Positions 45,619-55,664 of a stretch of DNA of 64,000 bases are shown here, piece after piece; position 1 is the stretch's first letter, and each line of letters begins with the position of its first letter. Under the pieces are notes generated by a model. It saw only the letters and a list, made by a program, of their open reading frames with translations. It searched no databases and was not told where the DNA came from. The stretch is from NCBI GenBank assembly GCA_020639115.1, contig JACKHG010000013.1, forward strand, positions 62,001-126,000, given 5' to 3'. Source of the stretch: Phycisphaerales bacterium. Its GTDB lineage: Bacteria > Planctomycetota > Phycisphaerae > UBA1845. The position numbers were made by a program, and so were the translations under genes.

Positions 45619-46408
45619 ATGCCGGAGCTGCGGGGCCGAGACCTGGTGCAGCACGTTCGCCCCGCGGCTGATCGGCGCGCACGGATCACTGGATCGTGCA
45701 CCTGCGAGCATCCTGCGTCACGGCCGCGGCGCGTGCCGCAACTGGCTCAGCGGCACGCGTCGCCGACGTCATCCGCCGCGGCAAACGCTTCCCGATCCAT
45801 CCAGATTCGAGGACAGGCGGGGCCTGATCGTGCTGCTGGGCATGACCGGCTTCCTCGGCAATCCACCGGCGTCAGATGTGCCAAGACCGCACCGCACCTG
45901 CGCCTCGCCGACGAGCGGGACGTGGGAGCTGCAGCTCGCGACGCCCGCCGTTTCGGCGGCGAGTTTACGAATCGTGGAACGGCGTCGTCCCCAGGCCTCG
46001 CCGACCTCGGCATCGAGCCGCTGGACGCGACCCTCCACGCGTTCCGCCGCGCATCGCCCGCGACCGCCAGATCAAGGCGCTGCTCATGGATGAGCATGCA
46101 TCGCCGGCCTGGGCAACATCTGCTGCGACAGGGCCCTCCACCGCGCGGGCATCCACCGCTCGCCATCGCGAAGCCCGCGTGTTCAACCCCACGTCGCCCG
46201 CCGCAGGCCATCACGCCGCTGCAGGTGGTCCGCCAGGGCACCACGATCCCATCAACTTCGCCCATCCCGGCGGACCCAGCAACACCGCCGACCGCCTGCG
46301 CGTCTACGACCGCAGCGAGCCTGCCACCGGTACCGCGCCCATCGCGCGAGACTCATCGCCAGCCGCTCGACACGCTTCTGCCCGCGCCGGGCGGTGGGCG
46401 GCGTATAG
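45619..46408 (+). pseudogene. Second Fpg/MutM-type DNA glycosylase, frameshifted
   Basis: Divergent from the previous glycosylase, with only 66 bases between starts. The pieces in order are MPELRG...DLVQHVRP at 45619, LRHGRGACRNWLSGTR, VLLGMTGFLGNPP and RDRQIKALLMDEHAI-type H2TH entry (KALLMDEHASPAWAT with frame change). RVYDR and RSTRFCPR near the end mark the zinc finger. About 262 residues would fit MutM. At least five frame changes occur. The pair gives two paralogous glycosylases back to back. Confidence 0.7.
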
Positions 46409-46414
46409 CGATCG

Positions 46415-47040
46415 ATGATTGAGCCTGCAACAGCGGTGGGCGAAGTGAACGCGGTTTTACCGCAGTGGGGCCTCATCATTGGCGGCGGAATAGCGACGAT
46501 TGCCTTGATCCTCTGGCGTGCCACAAGCCCGGAATGCAGCGACCATTTTATGTCCTTCACTATGCGGCCCCCGCAGTCATCTACGCGGGCTGCTTCCTGG
46601 CCAACCGACTCGGGTCACACAGTTCGGACATGAAACCTGCCACTGATCGATGTCGTCGCGGTAGGCGTCGCCGGGTGCTTATGGTCGTGATGCCTTGCCG
46701 TTTCGGTCACCTGACGCACTCGCCTACGCCATTCTCCCCGCAAGCGAGATGCGCAGCCTGCAACGGATCGCAGTCGGCCTGTGGATTTGCGACGATCTTC
46801 AAGCTCATGGTCTGGCGACCCATTGACGCCGGAGCCTGGGTATTGGGATCGGTTTCCTGCTGTACAGGTGCCGACGGCACGTCACGCCTCAAACAAGCAG
46901 GGACCGGCCCCGTGCAACATCTGGACATATCCTGGGCATGCTTGCCATCGGTGCAACCAACCCCTCGGCGAGACGGTTTGCCTGGGAACGATGACTCTCG
47001 CGACACGAAGGTTGTCGTCTTGAAACGCCGCGGCCTTTGA
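46415..47040 (+). pseudogene. Unknown membrane protein, frameshifted
   Basis: Starts 7 bases after the second glycosylase. A hydrophobic helix is intact (LIIGGGIATIALILWRAT). After a frame change the sequence continues KPGMQRPFYVLHYAAPAVIYAGCFLANRLGS, and further hydrophobic-looking pieces follow in several frames. No family is recognised and the 3' end is uncertain. Confidence 0.35.
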
Positions 47041-47625
47041 TCGCCGTCGTACGCTTCGACGCGCGACCTCTAGGAAGGACGCCGCATCGAAGCCCGCTCG
47101 CTGGCGGCGCTCGCGGCTTCTGCCAAATAACCTTGTCCAAGCGCGGGATTGTCAAACAGTTGATGATCCACGCTATATTCGTACTCACCAGCGGCCGGTG
47201 CTTCTGGGCGGCTGGGGCTGGGAAGATTTTGCGAGGGATCAGCCCATTCTCGGATTGGGTCCATCGAGGGCGGCAGCAGAGCCGCCTGTCGATGTTTTCA
47301 GCCGCGATGCTCGGGCTCGATCCATTCATCCGTTACTGGCAGCTCGTGCAGCATCCACCTCCACCCGCTCACCGCAGGCGCTCACGTCGCTTCGGATCAC
47401 CGTCTTCATTCTGCCCCGACCTGCCCATGCGCGGGCGTTCATCACGACGGCGGACGGGTTCCGTCGGAGGCCAGCCCACATGGAAGGGCCGGCTGTGCAG
47501 AGTTAGGGAGGAATTGCAGTCCCCTGGACGAGTTCCGTTCGCCGTCCCGTACGCTCGAACAGAAGGTCCGGAATTTTCACGGTTCCGCCTCGCCCGTTCC
47601 CTACGCTGCTCGGACCCGTGCCGGG
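47041..47625. other. Unresolved stretch next to the IS110 element
   Basis: About 585 bases without a coherent coding frame on either strand. A plus-strand frame (47037-47663) contains fragments such as LMIHAIFVLTS but no recognisable domain. It may be the remains of the preceding membrane gene or the non-coding end of the insertion sequence. Confidence 0.3.
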
Positions 47626-48594
47626 TCATAAGGCCTCGCGCATCATCGCGAACGCAATGCTGAGCAACACGCGTCGCGATGATGGCCTTGCGGGTCCGCT
47701 TCTTATCGCCACCGCACCTGCTCGAAGTAGGCCCGCAGCTGAGATTACGCGGATCACGATATTACGCCCGACTCGCCCAGCAACCAGCGCACCACGCTCG
47801 GCCCGCGGCTTTGGTGATGTGCCCCAGCCGTTCGCGTCCGCCACTGGCGTCCAGCTTAGGGGACCATGCCGCGTGGCGCTGGCGAACTGCTTTTGATTGC
47901 CGAAGCGACGAACGTCGTCGGCGAAGGCGACGATCGCTTCCGCGGTCCGCGGCCCACGCCGGGAATCGACTGCAGCAGGGGCCACCGCCGGCTGCTGCGC
48001 GGCAATCGCAGCAGTTCCTGCCGATCCGCTTCAACTGGATGTCTTGATAAATCCACCAGCCAAGGCAACTTCCGCATCAGGAAGTTGCGGGCCGGATCGA
48101 TGTCCAGCGTCTCCAGCCAGCGCCCGTCGCGATGGGTCCAACTCTTCCGGGCAACGCAAGGTGACGTAAGACCCCGCAAGCTGATTCTTCACCATGGTCC
48201 GACCTTACGATCGTCCGCCGTTGTTGATCAGCAGCACCGCCAGGCCGACACACACTTCCGCCGAGGCAGTGCCGTGTGGGGTCTGCGGTACAGCAGCGTC
48301 ACCAGCGGGCATCGATCTGGTCGTTCTTGCAGCCATCACGGAAGAGCCAGGGCATCCGGCTGGGATTCGCCACGACCATGCTTGGCCAGGGACGAATGAT
48401 CGCCGCCAGCCACTGGGCCTGCGGCTACCTCGTAAACCACCGCACACGCGCGGCATGGGGCTCCAGCACCGCCTCAACGCGGTCCGTTCGGTCTGACCGA
48501 GTCAGCGTCTGATACTGCCGCCGTAGCATCCAGGTCGAAAAATGCAGAACGTGGTGGACACCGCGTGTACGTCCATGTAATATACTTCGCAGCG
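47626..48594 (-). mobile_element. IS110-family insertion sequence, recombinase gene frameshifted
   Basis: Across frames on the minus strand the IS110 recombinase is recognisable. The RuvC-like start is YMDVHAVSTTFCI, followed by WLAAIIRPWPSMVVANPSRM and KNDQIDAR (DEDD elements). The C-terminal Transposase_20 domain reads LLQSIPGVG-PRTAEAIVAFADDVRRFGNQKQFA, PKLDASGGRERLGHITKA. It ends at TGA 47626. AGGAGG upstream of about 48594 and a 7-bp hairpin (GTTTGGG/CCCAAAC, about 48607-48625) precede it. IS110 elements use a serine-containing Tnp domain with a RuvC-like domain and a bridge RNA. Element ends were not determined. Confidence 0.75.
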
Positions 48595-48718
48595 TGTTCC
48601 TCCTGTTTGGGAACACCCCAAACCCGAAGACAATCAACTGGGTCAAGTATCCCGCGCCCAGGGCACGCTCATAGTTTTCTCGGATCAGTAGGCCTCGATT
48701 TCGCGGGCATCCGTCGGG

Positions 48719-48724
48719 TATAAT
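48719..48724 (+). promoter_or_regulatory. Perfect -10 box (TATAAT)
   Basis: TATAAT lies 24 bases upstream of the ATG at 48749. A good -35 box is not visible at 16-18 bases spacing, so the promoter call rests on the -10 and its position. Confidence 0.4.
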
Positions 48725-48748
48725 TATCCTGGTACAGAGCCATTCGCC

Positions 48749-49174
48749 ATGACCGAAACGCCCATCCAGCGCGTCCGTCGTCATCTCGCCGATATCTGGC
48801 GTCTGCGCCTCGCGCTGCTGCACGATGCCCTCGCGGGCGCACCGGACAGCACCTCGGCGCCGCACTGGCTGATGCGCGTCCGCATCCTGCGTTTTCTGCT
48901 CGGCCGCTACGGCGACGACCCCGGCCTCGACGCGGTCGATCCGCCGGCGCCGCCGCTCTTCGCGCAGGTGCAACCGGACGATCGCGAACTCGGCGCCCCG
49001 CCGCGCAGCCGCGACGAGATCCGCTACGTGCTCACCCGCATCGCCGACCAGAACGAGCAGGTGCGCGGCGACCTCATCACCTGCGATGGCCGCGTGCTGC
49101 GCGTGGACCTGGCGCGCTGGTACGCCGCGTACTTCCCGGAGGAAGCGCGGCAGGACCAGCACAGCGCCAATTAG
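48749..49174 (+). CDS. Hypothetical protein (141 aa)
   Basis: An intact frame between broken genes. The product is charged and helical (MTETPIQRVRRHLADIWRLRLALLHDALAG...RDEIRYVLTRIADQNEQVRGDLI, ending RWYAAYFPEEARQDQHSAN). There is no signal peptide or membrane segment. No family is recognised. Codon use matches the intact genes of the window. Confidence 0.65.
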   Translation: MTETPIQRVRRHLADIWRLRLALLHDALAGAPDSTSAPHWLMRVRILRFLLGRYGDDPGLDAVDPPAPPLFAQVQPDDRELGAPPRSRDEIRYVLTRIADQNEQVRGDLITCDGRVLRVDLARWYAAYFPEEARQDQHSAN

Positions 49175-49362
49175 GATTTCACAATTTAGCGGCTTCTGCG
49201 CCGGGAAGGCGCGAGCCAATCGCCACCCACGAGCGAATCGATCACGGCCTCGGCCGATGCGGCGAACCGGCGCCCCCAGCGCAGCCCGCTCGCTGGCGCT
49301 CGCGGCTCGGATCGGCTTCCCGATTTGGATCGGCCGCGCGGCTCGGATCGGTGGTGAACTGC

Positions 49363-49812
49363 TTACGCCGCGTCGCTGACCGTCATCTTGTTGATGCTGA
49401 CCTTCTCCACCGGTTGGGATTTCTCACCGGTACCCGGGTCGCGCGTCTTGACCTTGCCGATCTTGCGCAGCGTCTCGAAACTCGCCTCGTCCGCGAGCCG
49501 GCCGAACGCCGTGTACTGCCGGTCGAGGAACGTCGCGTCCCCCAGACAGATGAAGAACTGGCACGAGGCGCTGTTGGGGTCGTTCGCCCGGGCCATGCTC
49601 AGCACGCCCTCGACGTGCGGCGTGTCGTTGAACTCCGCCTTCAGCCGCCGCGGCCCGTCGCCCGTGCCCGTCCCCTGCGGACACCCGCCCTGGATCATGA
49701 AGCCGCTCACGATGCGGTGAAACGTCTTGTTGTCGTAGAAGCCCGACTCCGCCAGGTCGACGAAGTTCTCGACGTGCTGCGGCGCCTTGTCCGGAAAGAA
49801 CTCCAGGTTCAT
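49363..49812 (-). CDS. Cyclophilin-type peptidyl-prolyl isomerase
   Basis: The 149-residue protein contains the cyclophilin core: ENFVDLAESGFYDNKTFHRIVSGFMIQGGCPQGTG (catalytic Arg in FHRI), MARANDPNSASCQFFICLGD and YTAFGRL. It is a cytoplasmic folding catalyst. The first strand continues in frame upstream of the ATG as LIIHTDFGD, but no start codon precedes it before a stop. The true N-terminus is probably about 6-9 residues longer and lost to a base error. Confidence 0.88.
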   Translation of the reverse strand: MNLEFFPDKAPQHVENFVDLAESGFYDNKTFHRIVSGFMIQGGCPQGTGTGDGPRRLKAEFNDTPHVEGVLSMARANDPNSASCQFFICLGDATFLDRQYTAFGRLADEASFETLRKIGKVKTRDPGTGEKSQPVEKVSINKMTVSDAA

Positions 49813-49980
49813 GTCGCCGAAATCGGTATGGATGATTAACGCTTCCGAATTAAAATCTCACTCTGGCGTCAGAATCGATTCCAGGTCTGCAGCACTTGCA
49901 GATGGTGAACGAACGCCGTTAATCCTAGTCTTCCGGCCCCGACCCGCCCACCGACCCGCCGCCGCAGCAACGATGATCCG

Positions 49981-50009
49981 AAAAAAGGCGCGCATCCACT
50001 TTTCGCGCC
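49981..50009 (-). terminator. Rho-independent terminator of the pepF transcript
   Basis: On the minus strand GGCGCG, an 11-base loop and CGCGCC run into six T residues. It lies about 60 bases after the pepF stop and before the cyclophilin gene. Confidence 0.75.
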
Positions 50010-50069
50010 TCGCATTGTTTCACCAATCCCCCGCCTCCCTCAATCCTTAATCCCTCAAATCCCCTACCG

Positions 50070-51798
50070 TTACCTGCCAGCGTCGCATTCACCCCTTAAC
50101 AGCTCCTGAATGCAGTCCAGCAACTCGGTGAACTGCTGGATCCGTCGTTGATCAGGGGCCGCGTTGGTCATATCCTGCGATCTTGAGCACGTATCGATCA
50201 GGTAGTGGCTCGAACCGCGCCCTTGAGAACTTCCGGAGGTAGGCATCGACCGCACGCCGTCGCCAACCATACGCGGGCGATGTTGCTCGCGCTTTCGTGG
50301 CATACGTAAGTTGTAGTAGAAATTTGCGGGATCGGATCGGTAACTGTCGACCAGCTAAATGCGTTCACATCGTCCCCAGCCATGACCGCCTTCATGATCT
50401 TGCCATGCACTCGGCAGCTGAGCGAAATCCGCGGTGACGCCTCGCCGGCCTCACGGCCATCTCGTGGATACCTGTTCGAACTCGCTTCCAGGCATCTCGT
50501 CTGGCGGAACACGGTGCAGATGCCTCGAGAACTCGACAACGGTGAGCTGCTTGGGATCCTTCGGTGAAACACGTAGTGCCAGAGGATGATCTCGTGCATC
50601 CCGAAGGCGACCTCGGCGCAGAATGTCGTAGTCGCGCTGTACCGTACGGCGGCTGGAATTGCGGTACGGGTGCATCCGATTGCCCCATTTCGTGGGCAGC
50701 GTGGAGACGCTGTCGGCACGTCCGTGGAAGTTCATCGGGATGTGCGGCTCGTTGAGAACGTCCGTCCGGTACGCCCGCTGCATTGTTTGCGTGGGGGTAG
50801 ACGTCGTAACGAAGTCGAAGCCACCTTCTTTCATGGCGGTGCGAAAAATTACTCGGGGCCGCCCACAGCGAAACGCGTCCTCGATAATCGCCACGCTTTG
50901 CTCATCAGGTATGCTAAGGCCTCGTCGGCCTGACAGCGCGACAGGTCGTACGCGATACCGCCGTCGGCCGGATGCGGCGCTCACTTGCAGGATGTGCATG
51001 TAGCGGTGCAGCGCCCGGCAGGTTCTCGTTCCTGCCGTGTTGATGAGGTTGTTGTACCGCGGCCGGGATATTGCCGCCCTCAGGGCCCGCCGCCAGAACA
51101 CGCTCTCATCAGTTCGCGCTTCTTGGTGTGGCTCTGCCCGCCGTTGAAACCGGCGCGCGGACGGGTTGCGCGCCCTTGGCCATTGCCCGATGCCCCTCGT
51201 ACGCGTTCCGCACCTGCCAGTCCGGCGGCGACGTGAACAGGTAGAACGCCAAGGTCCGCTCCAGCTCGACCGTCTCCCGTGTCGTCCTTGATCGTCGAAG
51301 ACTTCAGGTCCGCGCGTTGGTGAGCAGGTTGTACGCGTTGTACGGCACGCGGCGTACCTGCCCGCTCATGGCCATCAGCTCTCTCACGCGGGCCGAGGAT
51401 GTTGCCGGAACAGGTTGTCAAAGTAGTGCGCTGATAGGCAGCCGCCAGCTTGTCGTTCTCGCCCATCCCGACTTGATCGTGTCAGTGAAGACAGGATCGC
51501 GCGTCATCTCCGGCTCCATCCAGCTCTGCGGCCTCGCGTGCTTCCGTGCCAGGCCCGCCCGTTGATCCAGCTCGGAACTCTGCGACGAAGTGTCTTGGTC
51601 ACCGGCAACGACGCGTAGACCATCACCTTGTGTCGAGCCAGGCCTCCAGGTCGTCGCAGGCGCGTACAGCAGCAAAAGTCGAGGCCCCCTCCTTCGCGTC
51701 CCCGCAGAGTTTAGCCGATTTGGGAATTGCCTTTTCGAGGCTGGCTGCTCGCCTCCACGCCTTTCACTCGGAAAGATGTTCTCATCCTTGAAATTCAT
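50070..51798 (-). pseudogene. pepF: Oligoendopeptidase F (M3 family), frameshifted
   Basis: M3-family pieces appear in the right order on the minus strand. They are MAMSGQVRRVPYNAYNLLTNA, STIKDDTGETVELE (across frames), and NEPHIPMNFHGRADSVSTLP-TKWGN. The last is the corrupted counterpart of the zinc-site block DDVSTLAHEMGH. Then come FCAEVA-GMHEIILWHYV, KIMKAVMAGDDVNAFSW and the C-terminal YLIDT...QQFTELLDCIQELL. The full length of about 575 residues fits PepF (about 600). Start MNFKDENIFPSE at 51798. It is a cytoplasmic zinc oligopeptidase. At least ten frame changes occur. Confidence 0.82.
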
Positions 51799-52150
51799 GC
51801 TTCCACTCCCACCTGGTCGCGGGTGAGCACCTTCTTCGCCATCGTCACCGGCACGCGGGCCCGCCGCATAACTCACCGCCCAGCATCAAGATCGTCCATC
51901 GTCGAGCCGGACCACTTCGTCTGCGCCTCATGCATCCTCGCGGCGGGAACTCGTCATCTTTGATCGTGACCGCGGCATTGCCATCGCCCAACAAGTGATT
52001 CAATAGCCGCGGCTGAGAACTGACACCGCGCTGGCCGCTACCGGTGCGTTGGCGACTAAACTCCGGCGGTCGATGGTTTGGACCGTAATATCATTCTTGT
52101 CGAGATGTGGCGACACAGGTGGTCGGTCAGCCCATCTGGGTTCAATTCGG
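51799..52150. other. Unresolved segment between carbamate kinase and pepF
   Basis: Minus-strand fragments such as LNPDGLTDHLCRHL, NDITVQTIDRRSLVANAPVA and MAKKVLTRDQV suggest coding sequence. They could be the tail of the carbamate kinase or a separate small gene. I could not assign a family. Confidence 0.3.
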
Positions 52151-52995
52151 CGGCGTCAGCCATCGCGCACGACCGCTCCGCAAACCAGCGTCCGGACAAC
52201 CTGCGATATAGCGGTGCCCGCACGGGCCGGCATTGCCGCGACCACTTACGTTGAACCGGATGCCCGCCGATCTTCCGGACCCAGCATATCGCCCGGAGGC
52301 GGCCTCCTCGGGCAGCACGCCTCACCGTGGCGTCGTCACTCAAAACAGTCCGCGCCTTGCGCATGGTTAAGGGCACGCGTCGCGCCAGGTTAAACGATCG
52401 CGGCGATAATCACGTCCGTCTCCGCCCAGCGGCGCTGGTCAGGTCGCGTCATTTGACTTCCGCCTCGACCCGTCCCGCTTGCCGTCAATCGGCATACTGA
52501 CGATTTCCCCACCTGCACCAGCGAGGGCGATCGTGTAGCCCCTCGTCGAGCGCCGGATCGTTCGATCTCTGGATTGCGCGCGGTACCGGCGGCTGCCACG
52601 CGCGCCAGCGCCGGGACCTCTACCACCGTCCTTTCGCCGCGTCGATCGTCGCGCCATCGCCGATGATCTCTGGCTAATCGGCAATAAACGCCGGGATCCT
52701 GCATCTAACACCGTCGTGACACGCCGCTGGGTCCCCAGCGGGTTGCCGCGTACATCTCGTTGCGCTGGCGAATCGCCGCCGCCTGCGTGTCGCGACGGCC
52801 TGATCGTGAGTTCGCGGCCGCCTCATCCACCGGCCCGTTGCCGTGCGTGATGATCAACGATGACCTCGGCGGTCGCGACATTGCACCGTGATGCGGCGCT
52901 GCTGAGCACTGCGCGTCACGTCGTTTGCGGCGATTACCGAGTTTCGATCTTGTGGGCCAGCGCTTGCCGTCAAAGGGTCGCTCACATCGTCGTCG
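52150..52995 (-). pseudogene. Carbamate kinase (ArcC/YqeA-like), frameshifted
   Basis: Recovered pieces include SLIITHGNGP (substrate-site motif THGNGPQVG of carbamate kinase) and GRVVEVPALARVAAAG. TIALAGAGGEIVS followed by DGKRDGVEAEV appears where 'GGGGIPV...GVEAVIDKD' is expected, and PGDMLGP corresponds to GDMGPK. Position and length (about 280 codons) fit. The enzyme makes ATP from carbamoyl phosphate and follows YgeW in purine-degradation clusters. Boundaries are approximate and this is the least certain of the four cluster calls. Confidence 0.62.
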
Positions 52996-52999
52996 CACT

Positions 53000-53986
53000 T
53001 CTTGTTGGCGCTACCGCCGTGTGCAACCGGTTCTCGCCTCCTGGAAGACCACCGACTGCGGGCATCTGGTCTGCCGCGTCCGTCTGCTGATCGCCAGCAA
53101 GGCAGTGCGTATAGATAGCGTCGCCGCGCCAGCTTCATCCGCCGCTCGTCGCAGATCCAGTCCGCGCCCGCATCGCGTTCATCGCCAGGCACTCGCCGTC
53201 GTCTGCCGCATCTCCGGCGTCCTTCGCGTCCGCGGCAACGGAGCATCAGGTCGTAAACTTTAATATGGATAGACGATCTCCGTCTTCCCCGAACGCCGCG
53301 TCCATGCTGTCCACCACCTCGAACTTCATTGCTTGCCCGCCTCCTTGGCGTTCTTGCCTGAGCGCGCTCCATGGTGCGTCGATCAGCTTGTAGCGGGGGT
53401 GAAGCCCAGCGTGACGTCAGGCCATCCGCGTCATCGGCGATCAGCCCCTGCGGCACCAGGCGGCTGGCGTGGCCTCACGGCGCGTAGGCTGGCTTCACCG
53501 CGATCTTCTGCGCCTTGAAATCGCCCTTGATTGCTCGCCGGATGGTCGCTGATGTCCGCAAGCGTGCCGTCAGGTGATCCGTCGCGCCATGTTGATCACC
53601 GGCACGTCGGTGCCGCAGACGACCTCGCCGCCACTTGTTGCCCTCATCGAGGATCAGGTCGTGGCGGATGGCGATGCCGTGCCCCATCGAGCCGATGATC
53701 TTTCTTCCCGTGTCGTAGAGCCGCCGTCGCCGTGGGCGATCTGCATTAGCCCACGAGTCGAAAATGCGTGCGCTTCGAGCTGCGTCGCCCCGCCTCCGAG
53801 CGGGTACGCGTCCGCGTGCTGTTGTCGAAGTGGCAGGAAACCGTCTGGTGCGGCAGCAACTGCGTGGAGTTCGCCGCGGTAAACCCAGCCTTCAACTCGT
53901 CAGCCGGAGTCGAAACGAGGCCGTCGAGCTCCGCCCGCGAAAGTCCTGCGTCTCGTCTTAATTCAGCCCTTCAGATCAATCGCCAT
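53000..53986 (-). pseudogene. ygeW: YgeW-type knotted carbamoyltransferase, frameshifted
   Basis: The start ATG 53986 (MAIDLKG) has GAGGAAAG upstream. In order across frames are LSRAELDGLV, the carbamoyl-phosphate loop as FDN-STRTRT (STRTR motif), and the very diagnostic GSMGHGIAIRHDLILDEGNK. CGTDVPVINMARR, KAQKIAVKPAYAP, FEVVDSMDAAFGEDG, YDLMLRC, ECLAMNA, WICDERRMKL and AIYTHCL-type end follow. This pattern matches YgeW of enteric purine-degradation clusters. The natural substrate of YgeW is not firmly established. It overlaps or abuts ygeY upstream and carbamate kinase downstream. Confidence 0.8.
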
Positions 53987-55304
53987 TGAAAACTTTCCTC
54001 GTAGGGCGGAGCCATGCCCGCGCCGAAGATCCCGCGCGGCACAGGTGCCCGTGCCGCCTTCTCCGCTTCCTTTCTGGGCGCTCTACCCCGCATCCACTTG
54101 AACTTCGTCGCGCCAATCCGCCAGCACCGTTCGTCGCGTACATCCCAAAACGCCGCGTAAATACCGCACGACTTTCGTCAGGTGCTAATCAGCACCAGTC
54201 GTTGCGTTCACCGTGTACTTCCATCCCTCCACAGCGGGCCGAACCCACACTTTGGAATGCCGCATCCCGCGATCGATGCACCGTTTCGTGCTGAACGTCC
54301 AGCGCCCCACCGTCGGCGGCGGCTTCTGGAACCGGCGAATTTGTACGTGCACCGCCGCCTGCACCTGCCGGGCACGATCCTCGTCCGGGCTTTCACGTGG
54401 GGAAGTACTTCTGCCGTCTCGCCGTCAGCCCCGTGTGGCTCGGCTTTGCGCGTAACGCCTGCTTCACCGTCGCGTCGACATCCGCCCGCTTGATCGCCTC
54501 CTTGACCTCCTTCCACCCGCCGAGACCTTCGTGCTCCGCCACGGTGAGCCGCCGGTCGAGATGGATGTACCTTGCCAGCACCGCACTTGTGCTCGGCGTC
54601 TGGCGGTCGATGGCGACACCGTGATCGTGCGTGCCGAGAACATCCCGCTGGCGGGTGTTGAGCTTCTCGTCTCGTTGACGGTCTTCGCCATCTTGTAGAT
54701 GGCGTTCATATATCTCCGGCATCGAGCTGCGTGGCAGCCGCCCTTCGATCCCACGCCGATCTCCATCCGCCCGCCGTTTACCCAGAGAATGTTGCAGTTC
54801 GTCAGGTCGGTCACGACGACGCAGTCCGGCGATCTTCTCTCATTGACGATGTACTGCCAGCGGCGTCGCAGTCCTCCTCCCATCACCGTGAAGGTCAGCT
54901 GGCGGCGACCAGTCCTTGCTCTCGCGGCTTTGGGTCGCCAGCGGATAATCCGCCAGCATGCGCCATCGCGGCTCTGGTCGCCCGCGCCGAACATGCGTCT
55001 TGATCAGCGCACCGTTGGTCGTGCTTCCACTCCGTCGCGCACCGAGCGCCCATCGCGTGCGAAAAATCGATCGCGATCAAACGCCGCGCCCTTGCCGATC
55101 CGCGTGCAGGTTGCCCATGCCGGTCAGCATGATGATCGAGTCGTACGCCGTGGCCTGCGGTTTCTGCTTGATGCAGGCGATCTGCGCCCTCCTCAGCCGA
55201 TTCGCTGGGGATCGCGACCATCGCGCGGGAACTTCACCATCTTCTTTCGATGCTTCTTCGCCTCCCGGCAGCTTCACGGCTGCATAATCCGTCATCGATG
55301 TCAT
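53971..55304 (-). pseudogene. ygeY: YgeY-type M20 peptidase/hydrolase, frameshifted
   Basis: ATGs at 55304 and 55295 (MTDYAAV) follow GAGGTG. Family pieces in order are VAIPSESAEEG, RLIAFDFHID (metal-binding strand), WQYIVNE, CVVVTDLTNCNI, GGRMEIGVGSKG, NAIYKMAKTVNE, YIHLDRRLTVAEHEGLGGWKEVKEAIKRADVD, PSHTGL, QKYFPTW and GFGP near the end. YgeY is a zinc-dependent M20 hydrolase of the selenium/purine cluster. It heads the minus-strand arm, and its end overlaps the ygeW start by about 16 bases. Confidence 0.8.
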
Positions 55305-55404
55305 TCCCACCTCGCAAATCGCTGAAACGCACCGCGGGAACCTGTCGGCGCTTCCATCAGCCTGCAAGGCCGGGAGATCACGCCTGTTGCCTCCAGCACC
55401 GCAG

Positions 55405-55421
55405 GTCACGCGTCGCGTGAC
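55405..55421. promoter_or_regulatory. Candidate operator 1 (17-bp perfect dyad)
   Basis: GTCACGCGTCGCGTGAC has 7-bp arms around GTC. It lies in the divergent region between ygeY and the xanthine dehydrogenase gene, about 100 bases upstream of the ygeY start. Confidence 0.5.
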
Positions 55422-55424
55422 GAA

Positions 55425-55441
55425 ATGTAACCTATTTACAT
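55425..55441. promoter_or_regulatory. Candidate operator 2 (17-bp perfect dyad)
   Basis: ATGTAACCTATTTACAT has 6-bp arms around CCTAT. It lies 3 bases from the first dyad, so two regulators or two dimers could bind side by side and control both arms of the cluster. Confidence 0.5.
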
Positions 55442-55664
55442 CAGCCTCGGCACGCAATGGCGTGCCTCCTTGTCTGCCATCCGTGCCCTACCCGACCGCG
55501 GACGGCTGGCACAGCCACCTGCCGATCGGGCGGCACAAACCCTCGAGCCGAACGTTTGAACCTCTGCCACTTATCACAATAATGTCCTTGTTCGGGTGAG
55601 AGGCTGAACGCGCCTTTCCGCACCAGGGCTGTTCCCCGTTGGCCTTCCGAGGCTCAACCGACCT

